From NCBI GenBank assembly GCA_921293015.1, contig OV121083.1:33472908-33536907 (forward strand): a stretch of 64,000 nucleotides of DNA. The letters run 5' to 3'. The notes beneath the pieces are model-generated. The model was not told the origin of the DNA and searched no databases. It was given only the letters and a program-made list of their open reading frames with translations. Below are positions 55,616 to 64,000 of this stretch, one piece after another. Each line of letters begins with the position of its first letter. Position 1 is the stretch's first letter. A program made the translations under genes and the position numbers. This stretch comes from Phorcus lineatus. Lineage: Eukaryota; Mollusca; Gastropoda; Trochida; Trochidae.

Positions 55616-55754
55616 CATTTTGCATTTCCTTTTTATCGCCACCGGATAACATGAAACTTAAAGCTTAAGGACTTCCAGTTTTCTAGGCAGCACTGAAGCA
55701 AAGAGCTGGGCTTCTTTTTTGTTCTTTTCATTTGTCAAAAGAGTTGCAAAAGGT

Positions 55755-55847
55755 TCCCGCGAGCCGGATTCGAACCAGCGACCTAAGGATGGCCAATTGT
55801 GATTATTCCACTACAGTCCTCCGCTCTACCAACTGAGCTATCACGGG
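55755..55847 (-). tRNA. trnY(GTA): tRNA-Tyr(GTA)
   Basis: Canonical, 20-nt intron. Confidence 0.97.
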
Positions 55848-56351
55848 TCTCGACTACTCCCGTTCATCTTTTGTAAATCGATACAGGACGACACTTACAG
55901 ATATATTGCTTAACGCCTGGCTGAACATCAACTTCCTTAACCCTTAAGCCTTCCCTACAAAACTTATTTATTTTCTCTTTACTGATTACTACATCAACGT
56001 CTTCCATTTCCTAAACATTCGACAGTTGTACATTGTCATTTTTCCTTGAAGGGCAGTTTCCTTCCCTTTCAATTGTGTTGCCAGTGTAACATCCAACACT
56101 TCAACATTAAAGATTGAAACAAACAGTGTTTGAGTCGACCTCAACCTGTACCCCACGACCATCTCAATCAAACACAGACATACATCTGAGAAAACAGTGC
56201 TGCTTTGGCGGAGGGCTCATGCTTCTGCGTGTGCTTCTGTGTGTCGGTTATATAATCAAATGACATGTGTCCCAGAGCAATTGAAACGCAAGGAAAGAAA
56301 ACTTTTATCTTGCCGATTGTGACATCAGTATTTAACCCTTTTGTTTCACAA

Positions 56352-56473
56352 GTCAGGATGGCCGAGCGGTCTAAGGCGCCAGACTCAAGGATTGAGCTAT
56401 TCCTTCTCACAAATCGAGATAAGGGTGTTCTGGTCCACGTATGTGGGCGTGGGTTCAAATCCCACTCCTGACA
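56352..56473 (+). tRNA. trnL(CAA): tRNA-Leu(CAA)
   Basis: T38, intron GATAAGGG; downstream CATTTTATTTTT as at 53780. Confidence 0.97.
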
Positions 56474-56612
56474 CATTTTGCATTTTATTTTTATCGCCAC
56501 CGGATTACATGAAACTTAAAGCTTAAGGACTTCCAGTTTTCTAGGCAGCACTGAAGCAAAGAGCTGGGCTTCTTTTTTGTTCTTTTCATTTGTCAAAAGA
56601 GTTGCAAAAGGT

Positions 56613-56704
56613 TCCCGCGAGCCGGATTCGAACCAGCGACCTAAGGATGGCCATTGTGATTATTCCACTACAGTCCTCCGCTCTACCAACTGAGCTATCA
56701 CGGG
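56613..56704 (-). tRNA. trnY(GTA): tRNA-Tyr(GTA)
   Basis: Canonical exons, 19-nt intron. Confidence 0.97.
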
Positions 56705-57208
56705 TCTCGACTACTCCCGTTCATCTTTTGTAAATCGATACAGGACGACACTTACAGCTATATTGCTTAACGCCTGGCTGAACATCAACTTCCTTAACCC
56801 TTAAGCCTTCCCTACAAAACTTATTTATTTTCTCTTTACTGATTACTACATCAACGTCTTCCATTTCCTAAACATTCGACAGTTGTAGACTGTCATTTTT
56901 CCTTGAAGGGCAGTTTCCTTCCCTTTCAATTGTGTTGCCAGTGTAACATCCAACACTTCAACATTAAAGATTGAAACAAACAGTGTTTGAGTCGACCTCA
57001 ACCTGTACCCCACGACCATCTCAATCAAACACAGACATACATCTGAGAAAACAGTGCTGCTTTGGCGGAGGGCTCATGCTTCTGCGTGTGCTTCTGTGTG
57101 TCGGTTATATAATCAAATGACATGTGTCCCAGAGCAATTGAAACGCAAGGAAAGAAAACTTTTATCTTGCCGATTGTGACATCAGTATTTAACCCTTTTG
57201 TTTCACAA

Positions 57209-57330
57209 GTCAGGATGGCCGAGCGGTCTAAGGCGCCAGACTCAAGGATTGAGCTATTCCTTCTCACAAATCGAGATAAGGGTGTTCTGGTCCACGTATG
57301 TGGGCGTGGGTTCAAATCCCACTCCTGACA
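57209..57330 (+). tRNA. trnL(CAA): tRNA-Leu(CAA)
   Basis: T38, intron GATAAGGG. Confidence 0.97.
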
Positions 57331-57468
57331 CATTTTGCATTTCCTTTTTATCGCCACCGGATTACATGAAACTTAAAGCTTAAGGACTTCCAGTTTTCTA
57401 GGCAGCACTGAAGCAAAGAGCTGGGCTTCTTTTTTGTTCTTTTCATTGTCAAAAGAGTTGCAAAAGGT

Positions 57469-57561
57469 TCCCGCGAGCCGGATTCGAACCAGCGACCTAA
57501 GGATGGCCAATTGTGATTATTCCACTACAGTCCTCCGCTCTATCAACTGAGCTATCACGGG
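57469..57561 (-). tRNA. trnY(GTA): tRNA-Tyr(GTA), G19A
   Basis: G19A as at 52325; 20-nt intron. Confidence 0.85.
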
Positions 57562-58065
57562 TCTCGTCTACTCCCGTTCATCTTTTGTAAATCGATACAG
57601 GACGACACTTACAGCTATATTGCTTAACGCCTGGCTGAACATCAACTTCCTTAACCCTTAAGCCTTCCCTACAAAACTTATTTATTTTCTCTTTACTGAT
57701 TACTACATCAACGTCTTCCATTTCCTAAACATTCGACAGTTGTAGATTGTCATTTTTCCTTGAAGGGCAGTTTCCTTCCCTTTCAATTGTGTTTCCAGTG
57801 TAACATCCAACACTTCAACATTAAAGATTGAAACAAACAGTGTTTGAGTCGACCTCAACCTGTACCCCACGACCATCTCAATCAAACACAGACATACATC
57901 TGAGAAAACAGTGCTGCTTTGGCGGAGGGCTCATGCTTCTGCGTGTGCTTCTGTGTGTCGGTTATATAATCAAATGACATGTGTCCCAGAGCAATTGAAA
58001 CGCAAGGAAAGAAAACTTTTATCTTGCCGATTGTGACATCAGTATTTAACCCTTTTGTTTCACAA

Positions 58066-58187
58066 GTCAGGATGGCCGAGCGGTCTAAGGCGCCAGACTC
58101 AAGGATTGAGCTATTCCTTCTCACAAATCGAGATAAGGGTGTTCTGGTCCACGTATGTGGGCGTGGGTTCAAATCCCACTCCTGACA
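58066..58187 (+). tRNA. trnL(CAA): tRNA-Leu(CAA)
   Basis: T38, intron GATAAGGG. Confidence 0.97.
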
Positions 58188-58326
58188 CATTTTGCATTTC
58201 CTTTTTATCGCCACCGGATTACATGAAACTTAAAGCTTAAGGACTTCCAGTTTTCTAGGCAGCACTGAAGCAAAGAGGTGGGCTTCTTTTTTGTTCTTTT
58301 CATTTGTCAAAAGAGTTGCAAAAGGT

Positions 58327-58418
58327 TCCCGCGAGCCGGATTCGAACCAGCGACCTAAGGATGGCCATTGTGATTATTCCACTACAGTCCTCCGCTCTAC
58401 CAACTGAGCTATCACGGG
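58327..58418 (-). tRNA. trnY(GTA): tRNA-Tyr(GTA)
   Basis: Canonical exons, 19-nt intron. Confidence 0.97.
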
Positions 58419-58922
58419 TCTCGACTACTCCCGTTCATCTTTTGTAAATCGATACAGGACGACACTTACAGCTATATTACTTAACGCCTGGCTGAACATC
58501 AACTTCCTTAACCCTTAAGCCTTCCCTACAAAAATTATTTATTTTCTCTTTACTGATTACTACATCAACGTCTTCCATTTCCTAAACATTCGACAGTTGT
58601 AGACTGTCATTTTTCCTTGAAGGGCAGTTTCCTTCCCTTTCAATTGTGTTGCCAGTGTAACATCCAACACTTCAACATTAAAGATTGAAACAAACAGTGT
58701 TTGAGTCGACCTCAACCTGTACCCCACGACCATCTCAATCAAACACAGACATACATCTGAGAAAACAGTGCTGCTTTGGCGGAGGGCTCATGCTTCTGCG
58801 TGTGCTTCTGTGTGTCGGTTATATAATCAAATGACATGTGTCCCAGAGCAATTGAAACGCAAGGAAAGAAAACTTTTATCTTGCCGATTGTGACATCAGT
58901 ATTTAACCCTTTTGTTTCACAA

Positions 58923-59044
58923 GTCAGGATGGCCGAGCGGTCTAAGGCGCCAGACTCAAGGATTGAGCTATTCCTTCTCACAAATCGAGATAAGGGTGTT
59001 CTGGTCCACGTATGTGGGCGTGGGTTCAAATCCCACTCCTGACA
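58923..59044 (+). tRNA. trnL(CAA): tRNA-Leu(CAA)
   Basis: T38, intron GATAAGGG. Confidence 0.97.
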
Positions 59045-59182
59045 CATTTTGCATTTCCTTTTTATCGCCACCGGATTACATGAAACTTAAAGCTTAAGGA
59101 CTTCCAGTTTTCTAGGCAGCACTGAAGCAAAGAGCTGGGCTTCTTTTTTGTTCTTTTCATTGTCAAAAGAGTTGCAAAAGGT

Positions 59183-59275
59183 TCCCGCGAGCCGGATTCG
59201 AACCAGCGACCTAAGGATGGCCAATTGTGATTATTCCACTACAGTCCTCCGCTCTATCAACTGAGCTATCACGGG
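59183..59275 (-). tRNA. trnY(GTA): tRNA-Tyr(GTA), G19A
   Basis: G19A; 20-nt intron. Confidence 0.85.
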
Positions 59276-59779
59276 TCTCGTCTACTCCCGTTCATCTTTT
59301 GTAAATCGATACAGGACGACACTTACAGCTATATTGCTTAATGCCTGGCTGAACATCAACTTCCTTAACCCTTAAGCCTTCCCTACAAAACTTATTTATT
59401 TTCTCTTTACTGATTACTACATCAACGTCTTCCATTTCCTAAATATTCGACAGTTGTAGACTGTCATTTTTCCTTGAAGGGCAGTTTCCTTCCCTTTCAA
59501 TTGTGTTTCCAGTGTAACATCCAACACTTCAACATTAAAGATTGAAACAAACAGTGTTTGAGTCGACCTCAACCTGTACCCCACGACCATCTCAATCAAA
59601 CACAGACATACATCTGAGAAAACAGTGCTGCTTTGGCGGAGGGCTCATGCTTCTGCGTGTGCTTCTGTGTGTCGGTTATATAATCAAATGACATGTGTCC
59701 CAGAGCAATTGAAACGCAAGGAAAGAAAACTTTTATCTTGCCGATTGTGACATCAGTATTTAACCCTTTTGTTTCACAA

Positions 59780-59901
59780 GTCAGGATGGCCGAGCGGTCT
59801 AAGGCGCCAGACTCAAGGATTGAGCTATTCCTTCTCACAAATCGAGATAAGGGTGTTCTGGTCCACGTATGTGGGCGTGGGTTCAAATCCCACTCCTGAC
59901 A
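59780..59901 (+). tRNA. trnL(CAA): tRNA-Leu(CAA)
   Basis: T38, intron GATAAGGG. Confidence 0.97.
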
Positions 59902-60040
59902 CATTTTGCATTTCCTTTTTATCGCCACCGGATTACATGAAACTTAAAGCTTAAGGACTTCCAGTTTTCTAGGCAGCACTGAAGCAAAGAGGTGGGCTTC
60001 TTTTTTGTTCTTTTCATTTGTCAAAAGAGTTGCAAAAGGT

Positions 60041-60132
60041 TCCCGCGAGCCGGATTCGAACCAGCGACCTAAGGATGGCCATTGTGATTATTCCACTACA
60101 GTCCTCCGCTCTACCAACTGAGCTATCACGGG
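60041..60132 (-). tRNA. trnY(GTA): tRNA-Tyr(GTA)
   Basis: Canonical exons, 19-nt intron. Confidence 0.97.
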
Positions 60133-60636
60133 TCTCGACTACTCCCGTTCATCTTTTGTAAATCGATACAGGACGACACTTACAGCTATATTACTTAACG
60201 CCTGGCTGAACATCAACTTCCTTAACCCTTAAGCCTTCCCTACAAAAATTATTTATTTTCTCTTTACTGATTACTACATCAACGTCTTCCATTTCCTAAA
60301 CATTCGACAGTTGTAGACTGTCATTTTTCCTTGAAGGGCAGTTTCCTTCCCTTTCAATTGTGTTGCCAGTGTAACATCCAACACTTCAACATTAAAGATT
60401 GAAACAAACAGTGTTTGAGTCGACCTCAACCTGTACCCCACGACCATCTCAATCAAACACAGACATACATCTGAGAAAACAGTGCTGCTTTGGCGGAGGG
60501 CTCATGCTTCTGCGTGTGCTTCTGTGTGTCGGTTATATAATCAAATGACATGTGTCCCAGAGCAATTGAAACGCAAGGAAAGAAAACTTTTATCTTGCCG
60601 ATTGTGACATCAGTATTTAACCCTTTTGTTTCACAA

Positions 60637-60758
60637 GTCAGGATGGCCGAGCGGTCTAAGGCGCCAGACTCAAGGATTGAGCTATTCCTTCTCACAAATC
60701 GAGATACGGGTGTTCTGGTCCACGTATGTGGGCGTGGGTTCAAATCCCACTCCTGACA
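60637..60758 (+). tRNA. trnL(CAA): tRNA-Leu(CAA)
   Basis: T38, intron GATACGGG; last uninterrupted copy before LINE D. Confidence 0.97.
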
Positions 60759-60895
60759 CATTTTGCATTTCCTTTTTATCGCCACCGGATAACATGAAAC
60801 TTAAAGCTTAGGACTTCCAGTTTTCTAGGCAGCACTGAAGCAAAGAGCTGGGCTTCTTTTTTGTTCTTTTCATTGTCAAAAGAGTTGCAAAAGGT

Positions 60896-60988
60896 TCCCG
60901 CGAGCCGGATTCGAACCAGCGACCTAAGGATGGCCAATTGTGATTATTCCACTACAGTCCTCCGCTCTACCAACTGAGCTATCACGGG
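60896..60988 (-). tRNA. trnY(GTA): tRNA-Tyr(GTA)
   Basis: Canonical, 20-nt intron; in the unit into which LINE copy D is inserted. Confidence 0.97.
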
Positions 60989-61492
60989 TCTCGTCTACTC
61001 CCGTTCATCTTTTGTAAATCGATACAGGACGACACTTACAGCTATATTGCTTAACGCCTGGCTGAACATCAACTTCCTTAACCCTTAAGTTTTCCCTACA
61101 AAACTTATTTATTTTCTCTTTACTGATTACTACATCAACGCCTTCCATTTCCTAAACAATCGACAGTTGTAGACTGTCATTTTTCCTTGAAGGGCAGTTT
61201 CCTTCCCTTTCAATTGTGTTGCCAGTGTAACATCCAACACTTGAACATTAAAGATTGAAACAAACAGTGTTTGAGTCGACCTCAACCTGTACCCCACGAC
61301 CATCTCAATCAAACACAGACATACATCTGAGAAAACAGTGCTGCTTTGGCGGAGGGCTCTTGCTTCTGCGTGTGCTTCTGTGTGTCGGTTATATAATCAA
61401 ATGACATGTGTCCCAGAGCAATTGAAACGCAAGGAAAGAAAACTTTTATCTTGCCGATTGTGACATCAGTATTTAACCCTTTTGTTTCACAA

Positions 61493-61517
61493 GTCAGGAT
61501 GGCCGAGCGGTCTAAGG
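61493..61517 (+). pseudogene. tRNA-Leu(CAA) 5' fragment upstream of LINE copy D
   Basis: The first 25 nt of tRNA-Leu (through CTAAGG) with the A box, then LINE sequence. It ends 9 nt earlier than the fragment upstream of copy C, so 5' junctions vary while the 3' target side is fixed in the copies where it can be seen. Confidence 0.93.
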
Positions 61518-61519
61518 GG

Positions 61520-61533
61520 GCGCCACCTGGTGT
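61520..61533 (-). promoter_or_regulatory. CTCF-like motif at the 5' end of LINE copy D
   Basis: The minus strand reads ACACCAGGTGGCGC, matching the CTCF core consensus CCASYAGRKGGCRS at 13 of 14 positions. It sits at the same place as the perfect match in copy C. Confidence 0.45.
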
Positions 61534-61725
61534 TTTGAGGAGTGAAGACGTGTTTGTTTGAGCTCTCTCAGCGTTTTGTGATTTTCCATTCCCTACTTGG
61601 ATTTATGAACGGATTTTCATCTTTAGGATGTGATCCCTACCGTCGGAAGGATATACTGTACTGCATAACACTGCAGACATTGTGAGAGAATTTTCTTGAC
61701 TGTGAGTTTGTGTGATTCGATAACC

Positions 61726-61736
61726 AAGATGGCGAC
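61726..61736 (+). promoter_or_regulatory. YY1-like motif over the ORF1 start, copy D
   Basis: AAGATGGCGAC, one mismatch from the AAGATGGCGGC in copy C; copy A has AAAATGGCGGA at 625-635. Confidence 0.3.
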
Positions 61737-62832
61737 AAGGCGGGAATACAAGAAAGAGTGCACGGTAGAGGTGAATGTGGAGGACAGGAAACTTGTTACA
61801 GGTACATTACTGATTAACGCGTTGCTTCGTGTTGTGTCGGATGTTTTTGCAGTGGTTCCAAAAGGATCTGATTCTTATGATGTTACTGTCCCGAGTGTGG
61901 AAGAGGCGAGAGTGCTAGTCGAGACTAATGACATTGTAATTGAGAAGCAGAAAGTCAGGGCACGTTTGCTCGTATCTGACACTGTGGTGGTATCATTCAT
62001 GCACTTACCTCCTTACATTCAAGACTCGGAGATACAGGATTATCTAACGTCCAAGGGGATAAAACTGGAGAGCGAGATAAAACACAAAATGATTAAAGGG
62101 ACAGATGTATCAGACGGCACTAGGTATGTCAGGGTCACATTCCCTGAAAATATTTCATCTCTACCATACACAGTTGGATTTCATACCTGTGATGGTTTTA
62201 AGTACTTTCGAGTGATACACAACAATCAGGTCAAAGTGTGTTTCAAATGCAACGGAACAGATCACGAGGTAAAGAACTGCCCCCAAACGAAATGCTACAA
62301 ATGTAAAGGCTATGGCCATATGGCTAAGGATTGTGAAAACCTTCTGTGTGGCGATTGTGGTATGTTTGAGGGGAATTGTGACTGTGATATAGTGGAGTCA
62401 AGGGAGGAGGATTATCAAAAGGCGTGGTCGGAATTCGAAAAGGACTTTCCTTCGTTAAAGTCGACTAGAGACAGACAAGTCACATGTGAGGATGCTATCG
62501 CACAGAGTGCTAACACAAGTGAACCTGATGAAAACGAGAAAGAGATGAAAGATTTTGAGGAAAGTGTGAAAGACTGTGAGGACACTGAGGTGAGCGAACT
62601 CATACAGCCCGAGCTACAGGAGGACTCAGTGATGTCGGAACAACAGTCACCACCTGTCCACGGGTGGAGCGTGGCCAAAAGAAAGTGGGCCAAGAGGAAA
62701 CAGCCAAAAGTAACAGAATCCGTGTTGAAGGAGAACCTACTAAAGAACAAGCTAAGAGAAAGTCGGAAAAACCAAATAAAGAAGAAAAAGGAGGAAAAGG
62801 TGAATGTGAAAAGAGACATCAATGAAAACTAA
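61729..62832 (+). CDS. ORF1 protein of LINE copy D (CCHC RNA-binding-like)
   Basis: A 367-aa open frame starting MATRREYKK at the conserved start site; in-frame codons upstream lack homology. It has the same domain order: RRM-like region with SDGTRYVRV, knuckles CFKCNGTDHEVKNC and CYKCKGYGHMAKDC, a third cluster C-x2-C-x6-C-x-C, DFPSL, a long acidic linker, GWSVAKRKW and a Lys-rich tail ending VNVKRDI. No disabling change. Unlike the other copies, the stop does not overlap ORF2 as TAATG. Confidence 0.92.
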   Translation: MATRREYKKECTVEVNVEDRKLVTGTLLINALLRVVSDVFAVVPKGSDSYDVTVPSVEEARVLVETNDIVIEKQKVRARLLVSDTVVVSFMHLPPYIQDSEIQDYLTSKGIKLESEIKHKMIKGTDVSDGTRYVRVTFPENISSLPYTVGFHTCDGFKYFRVIHNNQVKVCFKCNGTDHEVKNCPQTKCYKCKGYGHMAKDCENLLCGDCGMFEGNCDCDIVESREEDYQKAWSEFEKDFPSLKSTRDRQVTCEDAIAQSANTSEPDENEKEMKDFEESVKDCEDTEVSELIQPELQEDSVMSEQQSPPVHGWSVAKRKWAKRKQPKVTESVLKENLLKNKLRESRKNQIKKKKEEKVNVKRDINEN

Positions 62833-62836
62833 CATA

Positions 62837-64000
62837 ATGTGTAAAGTCATATCTTTTTATATCTTCATATACATGTATTTCTTTTCATGGAATGTGAACG
62901 GTTTGAGAGACATCAACAAACTAGACAGTGTTTTTCAAAAGGCAAAGGATTCATACGCGCAAATTGTCTTTCTTCAAGAAACATTTTGGGATGATAAATT
63001 TATTGAAAACTTCAGACATAAATGGCCGGGTAAGATATTTTACAATAATTGTTCTTACGAAAATAGAAAGGGTGTAGCAATATTATTTTCTCCAAATTTT
63101 CAATATGAACCTAAATTCGAAATGTGTGATGATAATGGCAGATTACTTAAAGTAACTTTCAATGTTGAAGATGAAATATATTCATGTATTAATGTATATG
63201 CGCCTAATGTTGTTTCAGAAAGAATTGATTTTTATGATGAGTTTTTATCATACCTATCAGGAGATCGCATCATTGCGCCAGGAGATTATAATGAAATGTT
63301 AGATGTATTTCTCGATAAAAATGTTAATGTTAAAACTTTCAATTCAAAGAGCAGTAATAAGTTATCTAAAATAATCAATGATTACAATCTATGTGATATT
63401 TGGAGGTACAGAAATCCTGACAGAAAGGAATTTACTCGAAAACAAATGGTAGAAGGAGTGTGTAAACAAAGTCGAATTGACTTCACTCTTATTTCAAAAT
63501 CTCTAATTCCGTTTGCTACGCATGCTTATATTCAATATTCATCACTAAGTGACCACTCCATTAATTTTGTGAAATTTGATTTTTCGAAAGTAGAACGAGG
63601 ACCTGGCATGTGGGTCATTAATAATCAAATTCTGTCAGATTCTGTATATTCAAATATCATCATTGATTTGGTCAATGAAAATTTATTATGTCCAATGTAT
63701 GCATCAGAGCCATCGTTATGGTGGGATAATTTAAAATATAAAATTAAAAAGTGTAGTATTTATTTTTCTTGTAAAAAGAGAAAACGAGAAAAATCAAAAC
63801 ATTTCGATTTACAACGCAGTTTAAGGTTGGAGTATGATAAGCTTTCTAAAAATCCGTCACGTGATATTTCTCTTATTCAAAATTTAGAAAAAGAATTGGA
63901 AACTTTTGAAAAAACAAAATGTGATGGGGCAGTTTTAAGATCTAAAGCACAATGGGCTCTAGAATCAGATAGAAATACTTCATTCTTTTTAAATTTGGAA
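62837..64000 (+). CDS. ORF2 of LINE copy D, N-terminal part (endonuclease), open to window end
   Basis: Reads open for 388 codons to the window edge. It contains the full endonuclease set: SWNVNG, QETFWD, CINVYAPN, GDYN, RIDF and LSDHS. The conserved linker toward the RT (AQWALESDRNTSFFLNLE) is reached at the edge. The ATG at 62837, 4 nt after the ORF1 stop, puts WNVNG at about residue 18, close to 15-16 in the other copies. An in-frame ATG at 62822 would overlap ORF1 by 11 nt and is an alternative start. Either way, coupling differs from the TAATG of the other subfamilies. RT and C-terminal CCHC must lie beyond the window. Confidence 0.9.
   Translation, partial: MCKVISFYIFIYMYFFSWNVNGLRDINKLDSVFQKAKDSYAQIVFLQETFWDDKFIENFRHKWPGKIFYNNCSYENRKGVAILFSPNFQYEPKFEMCDDNGRLLKVTFNVEDEIYSCINVYAPNVVSERIDFYDEFLSYLSGDRIIAPGDYNEMLDVFLDKNVNVKTFNSKSSNKLSKIINDYNLCDIWRYRNPDRKEFTRKQMVEGVCKQSRIDFTLISKSLIPFATHAYIQYSSLSDHSINFVKFDFSKVERGPGMWVINNQILSDSVYSNIIIDLVNENLLCPMYASEPSLWWDNLKYKIKKCSIYFSCKKRKREKSKHFDLQRSLRLEYDKLSKNPSRDISLIQNLEKELETFEKTKCDGAVLRSKAQWALESDRNTSFFLNLE

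Larger units (their letters stand above)
57469..60895. repeat. Two-unit alternating repeat at the end of block 3
   Basis: Two copies of a two-unit repeat (57469-59182, 59183-60895). In each, a unit with TTCATTGTC plus the tRNA-Tyr CTATCAAC variant is followed by one with GAGGTGGG plus a 19-nt intron. Period about 1,714 bp. Confidence 0.8.
47800..61517. repeat. Array block 3: about 16 tandem Tyr/Leu tRNA units
   Basis: Same unit, between LINE copies C and D. Most tRNA-Leu introns here carry the GATAAGGG variant. Variants such as GTACATTGTC (51742, 56029) and CATTTTATTTTT (53909, 56481) recur about five units apart, and the last units alternate with a two-unit period. Confidence 0.96.
61518..64000 (+). 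mobile_element. Tx1-like non-LTR retrotransposon, copy D (runs off window)
   Basis: 5' UTR (61518-61728), complete ORF1 and the first part of ORF2, all open. The 5' end GGGCGCCACCTGGTG resembles the start of copy C. Protein divergence from A/B and C makes it a third subfamily. This is the only copy without a visible lesion, but its 3' half lies outside the window. Confidence 0.92.

Noticed and set aside
1..61517. CRISPR-like array
   Set aside because: The repeats are 858-bp tRNA units with no short repeat/variable spacer structure, in eukaryotic sequence.

Overview
This window is eukaryotic, almost certainly metazoan nuclear DNA. The evidence is intron-containing tRNA genes with introns just 3' of the anticodon, Pol III A/B boxes and T-run terminators, and L1/Tx1-type non-LTR retrotransposons (LINEs) with AATAAA signals and A-tails. 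A marine invertebrate, perhaps a mollusc, is my guess, but nothing here fixes the species. I see no host protein-coding gene. Almost every short ORF outside the retrotransposons is a translation of tRNA genes and their spacers.

Layout. The background is a tandem array with a unit of about 857-858 bp. Each unit holds one tRNA-Leu(CAA) on + and one tRNA-Tyr(GTA) on -, transcribed toward each other with about 139 bp between their 3' ends, then a gene-free spacer of about 500 bp. I count 46 uninterrupted tRNA-Leu genes, 5 tRNA-Leu fragments and 50 tRNA-Tyr genes. Array blocks lie at 1-568, 5759-29662, 34862-39157 and 47800-61517.

The array is interrupted by four same-orientation LINE copies, each inserted in a tRNA-Leu gene at the same point, with the 3' A-tail abutting the exon sequence GGCGCCAGACT: copy A (569-5758), B (29663-34861), C (39158-47799) and D (61518 to beyond the window). 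Each encodes ORF1 (RNA-binding-like protein with CCHC knuckles) and ORF2 (apurinic-type endonuclease, reverse transcriptase, C-terminal CCHC). In A, B and C the ORFs overlap as TAATG, suggesting stop-restart translation. Copies A and B share the same aberrant 5' junction, 3' flank variant and ORF2 stop codon, so they are duplicates of one insertion. C and D are different subfamilies inserted independently. Copy C is split by a 3.36-kb DNA transposon-like element (40772-44126) with hairpin-rich inverted termini and no visible transposase.

How it fits together. The multicopy tRNA array is a safe landing site: losing one tRNA-Leu copy costs little, and unequal exchange then duplicates or removes insertions. 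Higher-order repeats, mosaic point variants and degenerate tRNA-Tyr genes beside the insertions record that turnover. The most notable system here is a Tx1-like LINE lineage that appears specific for the anticodon arm of tRNA-Leu(CAA).
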